Source: Panopea generosa
Lineage: Eukaryota; Mollusca; Bivalvia; Adapedonta; Hiatellidae
Length of the DNA: 64,000 bases
Direction: 5' to 3'
NCBI GenBank assembly: GCA_029582155.1
Contig: CM055907.1
Coordinates: 8,286,501 to 8,350,500 of the forward strand
A program made the position numbers and the translations under genes. Below the pieces are notes generated by a model. The model saw only the letters and a program-made list of their open reading frames with translations, was not told the origin of the DNA and ran no database searches. This document shows, piece by piece, positions 58,801 to 64,000 of this stretch. Positions within the stretch are counted from its first letter, which is position 1; every line of letters starts with the position of its first letter.

Positions 58801-59005
58801 ATTCAAAATTTTGGACTATAACATCTTTTTGCAAAAAATTAACATGATTACTAGTGAATTTTTATTTAATATATTTCAAACATGACTATTACTTACCAAA
58901 TGTACGTTGTCGCTGTTTGTTCCTGGTATATAAACATGATATCAAATCCCTGCCTTCACCTGTCGTGTGCCAATCATATTTGATCAGTGACCCCGGATTT
59001 AGCAT
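52553..59005 (-). CDS. CPLANE2: Ciliogenesis and planar polarity effector 2 (RSG1-like small GTPase), five coding exons
   Basis: Rab-like GTPase of the CPLANE complex (with Inturned, Fuzzy and Wdpcp), known in other animals to act at basal bodies in ciliogenesis and intraflagellar-transport recruitment. Seen: five minus-strand exons with GT-AG borders and matching phases (58897-59005, 57239-57385, 55293-55417, 53785-53921, 52553-52811) encoding 258 residues plus TGA, the length I recall for the human protein. Motifs in order: FGLLERP; P-loop GKSGVGKT; HAETAGIQT; LQLWDAGE (DxxG) with AVKKFDHIL; IMFLFSIVDKSSF; G4-like ATKCDQ instead of NKxD; C-terminal ICEHLWQRD. No C-terminal Cys box, so prenylation is not expected. 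The start (MLNPGS) aligns with the known N-terminus. Tail to tail with the collagen gene. Confidence 0.93.
53231..53400 (-). mobile_element. SINE family B, antisense, in CPLANE2 intron
   Basis: Reverse of family B: AAAGCTTAGAGCTTATATG, AAACCAGTACTAAGTGTTG and GAGCTGGGGACTAAACCTGC (reversed B box). Confidence 0.65.
53414..53648. mobile_element. MITE with ~27-bp terminal inverted repeats
   Basis: Left end GGCCATCCTTAAAAAAATAT pairs with right end ATTTTTTTAAGGACGGCC; the match continues through TTTG/CAAA. 235 bp, no coding capacity, with GTAGGTAGG motifs inside each arm. It lies directly beside the family B SINE. Confidence 0.75.
53785..53921 (-). CDS. CPLANE2: CPLANE2 coding exon 4
   Basis: ACTDKTDAIMFLFSIVDKSS followed by FDELHQQISRL and IVIAT, the core strand and helix before the G4 motif. 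Acceptor TTTTCAG, donor GTATCC inside the Lys codon (phase 2). Confidence 0.92.
54800..54885 (-). mobile_element. tRNA-like SINE head, family D
   Basis: The minus strand reads a tRNA-like segment with GGTTTACTGGTAGAACATCC and B box GTGGGTTTAATCCCCGACC. A similar head at 59930-60000 on the plus strand suggests a SINE family rather than a tRNA gene. Confidence 0.5.
54885..55292. repeat. Minisatellite derived from CPLANE2 exon 3 splice donor
   Basis: About 16-18 units of roughly 20-26 bases, on the minus strand CCTGTATGTTGTGTATTCTG and variants. The unit matches the exon end and donor ATTCTACCT|GTAAGTTGT. It occupies the start of the intron after exon 3. Confidence 0.9.
55293..55417 (-). CDS. 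CPLANE2: CPLANE2 coding exon 3 (switch region)
   Basis: GIQTSTCYWPVK, then LQLWDAGEAAVKKFDHILP, containing the G3 DxxG motif. Acceptor ATTATAG, donor GTAAGT, ends phase 0. The donor and last nine coding bases (ATTCTACCT) are the first unit of a minisatellite that fills the next 400 bases. Confidence 0.93.
55555..56770. repeat. Minisatellite, ~31 bp unit, ~38 copies
   Basis: Copies of AAACTGTTCAGTAATAAACA followed by TTGAATATAT, in the intron between CPLANE2 exons 2 and 3. AATAAA occurs in most units on the plus strand, opposite to the gene. Confidence 0.95.
57239..57385 (-). CDS. CPLANE2: CPLANE2 coding exon 2 (P-loop)
   Basis: LLERPPLAAHIEEVRYKIF then the Walker A motif GKSGVGKT, then PKVHAETA. 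Acceptor CCTAG, donor GTGGGT, phase 1 at both ends. Strong match to the RSG1 P-loop region. Confidence 0.93.
57471..57765 (-). mobile_element. SINE family A, full-length antisense copy
   Basis: Tail TTTAGCATCCTTTTTATGCC, body, and complete tRNA-like head (GGGATTCGAACTCACGACCC, GTCAGACGCGTAACCCACTG). Probably the least diverged copy in the window. Confidence 0.82.
57766..58896. other. CPLANE2 intron between coding exons 1 and 2 (part)
   Basis: 58000-58280 contains a diverged antisense repeat with partial similarity to the SINE-A body; 58545-58745 contains a diverged sense SINE-A-like segment (GGTCTCTGTGATGACTGATC). Nothing else recognised. Confidence 0.4.
58897..59005 (-). CDS. CPLANE2: CPLANE2 coding exon 1
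   Basis: Thirty-six residues plus one base, MLNPGSLIKYDWH to RQRTF, ending in phase 1 with donor GTAAGT. The Met at 59005 is chosen because it aligns with the start of known family members. The exon extends upstream to 59076 (acceptor TTTCAG) in open frame, so a 5' UTR exon, or less likely an upstream start, should exist. Confidence 0.85.
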
Positions 59006-59654
59006 ATTTAGAACTCTGTACGTTAAACTTTTATCTTGAACATATCTGCCAAACTTGCATGTAATACAAATTGCATCTGAAACAAAATGAAAACAAGTCA
59101 AGATAAACATTTAAAGTAAAAAAATAATGTTCATTTGTGAGTGTCTATTACATTTTTAAATTTTTTATCCTATTTTATTTAAAGTCACAATGAGAGCAAT
59201 CGATTTTAAATACTTCGAACTTTAACGTCTCAAACTCAATGGGACTGGACAAAATAGTATGAGTTAAGGGTGTTTCAAGCCAAGTATTGTTCAACATTAT
59301 ATCATACGTGTACATGTATATACATCGAAATAGAAATTTGGTCAGGACCAGCTAGATGAATGGTTCGAGCTATATATGGTGTTCCAGTCATCCGTGTCTG
59401 AGCCAACAAAGTTCTACTGTAATAGATTAAAGGCTATTCCAACATTTGAACTACGATGTAAGTGGGACAGTGGTGTAGGGTGCAGGCTGTTAATTGAAGA
59501 GAAAGTGGTTCCTAGACCTGGGCCTATGGCCTCTCATAAATGACACCAAGTAATTATTTGATAATTTTACTCAACATGTGTGAGAAAAATAACAAGAGAA
59601 CAATACTTAGTGATGTGAAGTTAAATGTACCATTAATTTTGCAAAGTAAATATT

Positions 59655-59918
59655 TGTTTGATTGAATATTTAACATCATTTTTATGCTATGGAGCGTTAA
59701 TAGATAATCAGTTAACCTAACCACTCTTTTCCGGGATCATAGAAGGTTAATCAGTACTTGAGGACACCCGTCCCTGCAAGTAACTGTGATACCTTTCACA
59801 CTTGAATCAAAGGTGAGAGACGAATAACATAGAGATGAAATGCTGTATATCAATCATCACGTAGACTATTGTTCGTAGGTTCGAAATAACTATGCCTTGA
59901 TTGATAGTCAGACAAACG
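59655..59918 (-). mobile_element. SINE family A, antisense
   Basis: Tail TTTAACATCATTTTTATGCT, body TCAGTTAACCTAACCACTCT, degraded head (TTGATTGATAGTCAGAC). Confidence 0.72.
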
Positions 59919-59924
59919 TGAACG

Positions 59925-60085
59925 TATGGTCTTGGGGGTAGAACATCAACCTCGCATTCAGAAGGTTGTGGCTTAATCCCCAGCCAGGTCATACCAAAGT
60001 TTTTTTAATTGGTACTAGAATCTTCCTCTCTTGGCACTCTGCATTCAGAGGATAGTTAAAAACACTGTCTAAAGTTCACACAACC
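59925..60085 (+). mobile_element. tRNA-like SINE, family D
   Basis: Head with GGGGTAGAACATCAACCTCG and B box GTGGCTTAATCCCCAGCC, followed by a body containing TGGCACTCTGCATTCAGAGG. Matches the 54800-54885 head in reverse. Confidence 0.5.
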
Positions 60086-61260
60086 GGGATATTACTGAAA
60101 AACTGTTGAAAATGACACTAAATATCATCAAGGACTTGTATAGAAGGACAGGAAACTTGCATCTCCTGACTAATGTTGATGAAACAGCACACAAAGAATT
60201 CATGATTTGCAAATTAATCATTCATTACTCACAGGCAACTGCTTTCTTGTACATAAACTGCAAGTTATATGTAATCTTAGATGTTTAAATGGGTTTCAAT
60301 CACGCAAAATGCTCTTGAATTAAAGACATCGAGGTTTTAAGGAAAATTTATCATAATTTGTTGTTATTTTAGCTGTAGTATACACATTTTGAAATCACAA
60401 GTACTTCAACAATTTTAAACACAAATTTCTGGGAGTGGTATTGTTTTGATGACAATTTCTTTCTGCAGTGTAAGAATTTTAATTTGTGTTCCTGAGATGA
60501 ATAGAAGTGAAGATAATTAAAAACAAGATATTTCAACATTGAGTGAATACGTGAGTATTAACAAAATCTCATTTAGTTGCCTTTCCTTCTCTATATAATT
60601 CCTTGATATCATAAAACAACTGATCTAACTTTTTATCGACCCAGTAGATTGAAAGGATATATATACAAAACAAGAATCTGTAAGAACATGAATCTTGTTT
60701 AGTAAGTGATGATAGTGTCGGGGTTTACATAGTGTCCAAGTTATACAGATGGGATCATGTTAAGGCCCTCCACTTATTTAAGTACATGTTACCTGTAGGT
60801 TAAAAACACTAATATCAAGTATCGTGATAAAATTCGATGAATTAAACCATCATTTAACAAGACGGAACACACAATATCAAGTGTTTTCCTTTGAAAACAA
60901 ATGAAGTGTTAAAAAACACCGCCCATTACTGCAGAAGAACGATTTACTGAACTGTTCATGTAACAATGGACACAAGTAACCACACATTTTTTTTACTAAG
61001 GCCTGCAGTACCAGTAGTCGGCTACAAAAGTATCTGTCTTTGTTTTTAATATAAAGCTTAACCGTATAGTATTGTGACGAGAATTATACAGAACTAAGAT
61101 GCTTATTTGTAGTGTTGTCTAATTACGGTTTATAAATGACCTACCTGTGTACAAACGTTCTTTAACTGTGCAATAAATATACGATAGGTGATTGCAAAAG
61201 GCGACCATTAATATAAGGGGAATAACTTTTACAACTATTACAAAATCTATATATCTATCT

Positions 61261-61279
61261 TACTCTTTCTTTCTTTCTT

Positions 61280-61327
<48 letters not shown>
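61261..61327. repeat. (CTTT)n and (CT)n microsatellite
   Basis: Four to five CTTT units, then about 20 CT dinucleotides. Confidence 0.95.
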
Positions 61328-61328
<1 letters not shown>

Positions 61329-62119
61329 CGGATTTACGTCTATTCTTTAAAAAAAACAACCGTCACCCCCTAAACTCCCATGTTTTATTAAAAGTCGCGA
61401 TATTTTTACTGAAAAACATGTGTGCCCGTTCAGATTTTATGTAGCGCCTACTCTAAACTGAATTCCTGGATTAGCCACTCTTCCTGCATGTCAGCCAACA
61501 CACCCACATAATTAAAAGTAGGATCGCTAAATAAAAGTGCATGTCAGTGAGAAGAGTAAATGTAGACATACTAAAACATGTATTTGATTACATTGCACAT
61601 TGATAAAAAAATAACGTTATCAAGGAAGTATAATTATAGTTCCTTACCGTTATGTAGTATTTTATAGACAAGCTATGATCCATACTTGTTTGTAAAGATT
61701 ATTATATTTAAGAAAGCACTTGACTTGTGACCGAAGGGGTATGGACTCGATGCTTCATCGAGCGCGATGTGCCCTCGAATAAGGCACATTTTCTTCATTG
61801 CTTAGTAGGCTACTGATTTTCACTCGGATAACGCATGTCGTACTGTGGAAAGAATCATGACCCAAAGTGTGATCAAGGCCGTATACAAAGGTTGAGTTTA
61901 CACGAGACACAATCGTCGATCGGCTATTAATTTAGTAAAAAAATGTGTTAAACCATGATTTCCCTTCTCTTATAGCGGCCAATAACACGTCTATTTACTG
62001 TTGCCACAAGTGTATGTAAAAACTTTATGTCAACTTAAAACATAGTGAGATGGTCCCGGGAAACAGTCCAATGATGTTAGATATTGTTCATTTGAGAACG
62101 ACAGTAAACATATAATCGA

Positions 62120-62318
62120 CTGCCATTGTTACAGGTGTTCTTAGGTCGTATGTTCGTATCCGTCGGCTCCAACAACTTTAAGTGAGAACGTTTCAAGTTC
62201 CTTGCTGAAGGACAGTTCTACTAAGTCTGACTCAGTCTGAGGTCGTCCTCCACCAGTAAAACTGGATATGCCATATATAACATGAAATGTGTTGAAAATG
62301 GTGTTAAATCCAATTAAA
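62120..62318 (+). mobile_element. SINE family C, copy 2
   Basis: Shares TAAGTGAGAACGTTTCAAGT, AAACTGGATATGCCATATAT and the tail GGTGTTAAATCC with the 21051-21270 copy. Confidence 0.62.
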
Positions 62319-63009
62319 AAATGATAAAGGTGTAATGTGCGCCGATCGGATTTTGTACACAAATACTTATTACTGTAGACTAATATATATAACTACATAA
62401 ATACTTAAATCGGACATTCTTTGTTTTTTCCAATACAATAATTATTGTTCGAGATAATTCGATTCTGTTGAACAAGCATCCTCAATCAAATTCAATGAGC
62501 GTCTGCCTGACAATTTATAAACTACATTTCCGTACGTTAATAAATGAAATTAAAATTATGAAATAACAGATCATTCATATACGAAAGGTATATATAAAGG
62601 TATATATAAAGTTATCAACCAAAAGAAAAGAATAACGCCGTAACAAAATACACGGATGTTATGGATTTCTATAGATACAAGGCGTTTTTCGTCACACATG
62701 AAAGACAGGTAGAGACAGAGACATAATACACAGTATATAGAAATATATGAAAACAATAAAATAATGCCTTAAATTTGGTCTTGAAGTTTAACTTTTTGTG
62801 ACGTTTTTTGACGATTTTTTGCCGTTTTTGAATAATTCCGGCTGCGTTTGAATGGCTATTTAAAGTATATTCATAGTAAATAACCATGGTTTTAATCAAT
62901 TCATATATTTTTTTTTTATATATATATGGCAAGGTCAGTACATAATTAATGGGATTAGGGCAGTTTAACATCATAATCACTAATATATACGCCACATCTG
63001 CCGTTTCCC

Positions 63010-63200
63010 TAAGGCCGGAAAAGTGACCGAATCAGCCGGAATTTGACCGGATTTTAGTAGTACCCACTCAAACCCACTTTGTTTTGATTGGTCAATACGG
63101 ACAGCTCAGAATCAATCAGAACACTGCTCGGCAATTTCCGTAAACGTTCCGATTGGGCCGAGTATATGCGGAAACTTTGGCGCCATTTGTTCACAATTTT
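63010..63200 (+). promoter_or_regulatory. Promoter-like patch with CCAAT, ETS-like and E2F-like motifs
   Basis: Two reverse CCAAT boxes (GATTGG at 63086-63091 and 63151-63156), ETS-like CCGGAA near 63016 and 63038, and TTTGGCGCC at 63176-63184 matching the E2F consensus. More GC-rich than its surroundings and just upstream of a possible first exon. This combination is typical of TATA-less, cell-cycle-linked promoters. Inference only. Confidence 0.45.
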
Positions 63201-63315
63201 CACGAGATTTTAGGAGCGAGACAAAATTGCAGATGGATTGAAACTGCAGAAAATTTTATGTTTTTTTATTATTTTGCAATTACACTGTACAATTTTCGAT
63301 ACATTATCCTTTGGA

Positions 63316-63394
63316 ATGAAGGACATTCCAGCAACTAAGAGGAAAATTACCTTGGAAACAAGGGGCCGCATACAAGTCGGTTCAACTGTTCCAG
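63316..63394 (+). CDS. Possible first coding exon of an unidentified gene (3'-partial)
   Basis: An ATG at 63316 opens 26 codons (MKDIPATKRKITLETRGRIQ then VGSTVP) ending at a good donor, CCAG|GTATGT, in phase 1. The basic TKRK stretch could be nuclear, but I do not recognise the protein. The promoter-like patch 130 bases upstream supports a gene start. A short upstream ORF (ATG at 63233) and an overlapping one precede it. The rest of the gene would lie beyond the window. Confidence 0.35.
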
Positions 63395-63744
63395 GTATGT
63401 TCAAGAAAATCTCAGTATGATTTTGTTACGGGTTTTCGATCACTTAAGAATCGCCGATAGATATATCATTGCTTAAAGAATGTTGACACTAAATGCGTTT
63501 AAATAACTATGATATAATAATTTTCTACCAAAAAGATAAAAAATGCATTGCTCGCAAAGTGTTGCGACGTCTCATTAGACTACCAGGAAATGCGTTCATT
63601 CACTTTTAAATATAAATAAATCTACATTAACGAGCAGTTGGGGCGAAATTTTGAAATCGGTGAGTGCCATCCCTCCTCTATATCGTAGTGTATATGATTA
63701 TGTCACCATTCATATAAGATCACAGTAAACCAAATATACTGTCT

Positions 63745-63985
63745 TCTAAGGCCTGGTTAAGGCATCCATACCGAAGTGGGAGTCGAAGGTTCAAATCCTA
63801 GTGAAAACACTTTGGTTTTGTCTGATGTGGTCGATTTCTCACCCAGCAGCTAGCAAAATTGAGAGGTACCGAATGTCTAACAGCCTGACACTTGGAGGGA
63901 TGGCTTTCGGGAAGTAACTGTGTACAGCATAAAGGCCTTATACATGTAAGGCCGGTGTGGCTGGCCCTTTCAATAAGGGTGACAC
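63745..63985 (+). mobile_element. tRNA-like SINE candidate, family E
   Basis: Head CTGGTTAAGGCATCCATACC and B box GAAGGTTCAAATCC, followed by a 150-base body unlike families A-D. Only one copy in the window, so this is tentative. Confidence 0.4.
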
Positions 63986-64000
63986 TATAATAAAACACTT

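Larger units (their letters stand above)
59077..63009. other. Region upstream of CPLANE2 coding exon 1
   Basis: No protein-coding exon recognised. It holds a SINE-A copy (59655-59918), a tRNA-like element (59930-60085), a (CTTT)n/(CT)n tract and a SINE-C copy (62120-62318). The CPLANE2 5' UTR exon and promoter should lie somewhere here, but I could not place them. Confidence 0.45.

Overview
The window is AT-rich animal DNA with intron-rich genes, GT-AG splice sites, many private minisatellites, tRNA-derived SINEs and small inverted-repeat elements. There are no bacterial-style operons. The repeat style (156-bp core arrays between short palindromes, abundant tRNA-SINEs) and the collagen sequence suggest a lophotrochozoan, most likely a bivalve mollusc. 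That taxonomic guess is inference.

From about 2.3 to 48.1 kb, the + strand carries most of a type IV (basement-membrane) collagen gene. I resolved 34 coding exons that join in one open frame of 1,673 codons plus a stop. They cover the triple helix from just after the 7S region (conserved CNGT glycosylation sequon) to a complete C-terminal NC1 domain with all 12 cysteines. NC1 diagnostic residues resemble vertebrate alpha-2(IV) more than alpha-1(IV). The signal peptide and 7S exons lie left of base 1. Introns make up almost 90% of this interval and most of the larger ones hold their own unrelated tandem repeat.

From about 52.5 to 59.1 kb, the - strand carries a complete five-exon gene for the small GTPase-like ciliogenesis protein CPLANE2 (RSG1), 258 codons plus stop. 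It is convergent, tail to tail, with the collagen gene. At the right edge (63.0-63.4 kb) a promoter-like patch with CCAAT, ETS-like and E2F-like motifs precedes a possible first coding exon on the + strand; its product is not recognised.

The remaining sequence is repeats: 25-, 31-, 39-, 50-, 57- and about 80-bp minisatellites, one with a 514-bp higher-order period; two elements with ~156-bp core repeats; four MITE-like families, one TTAA-flanked; and several tRNA-derived SINE families. The most unusual signals are two minisatellites whose units contain copies of the adjacent functional splice site: the 3' splice site of the first full NC1 exon, and the 5' splice site of CPLANE2 coding exon 3. 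I found no evidence of a new enzymatic or defence system.
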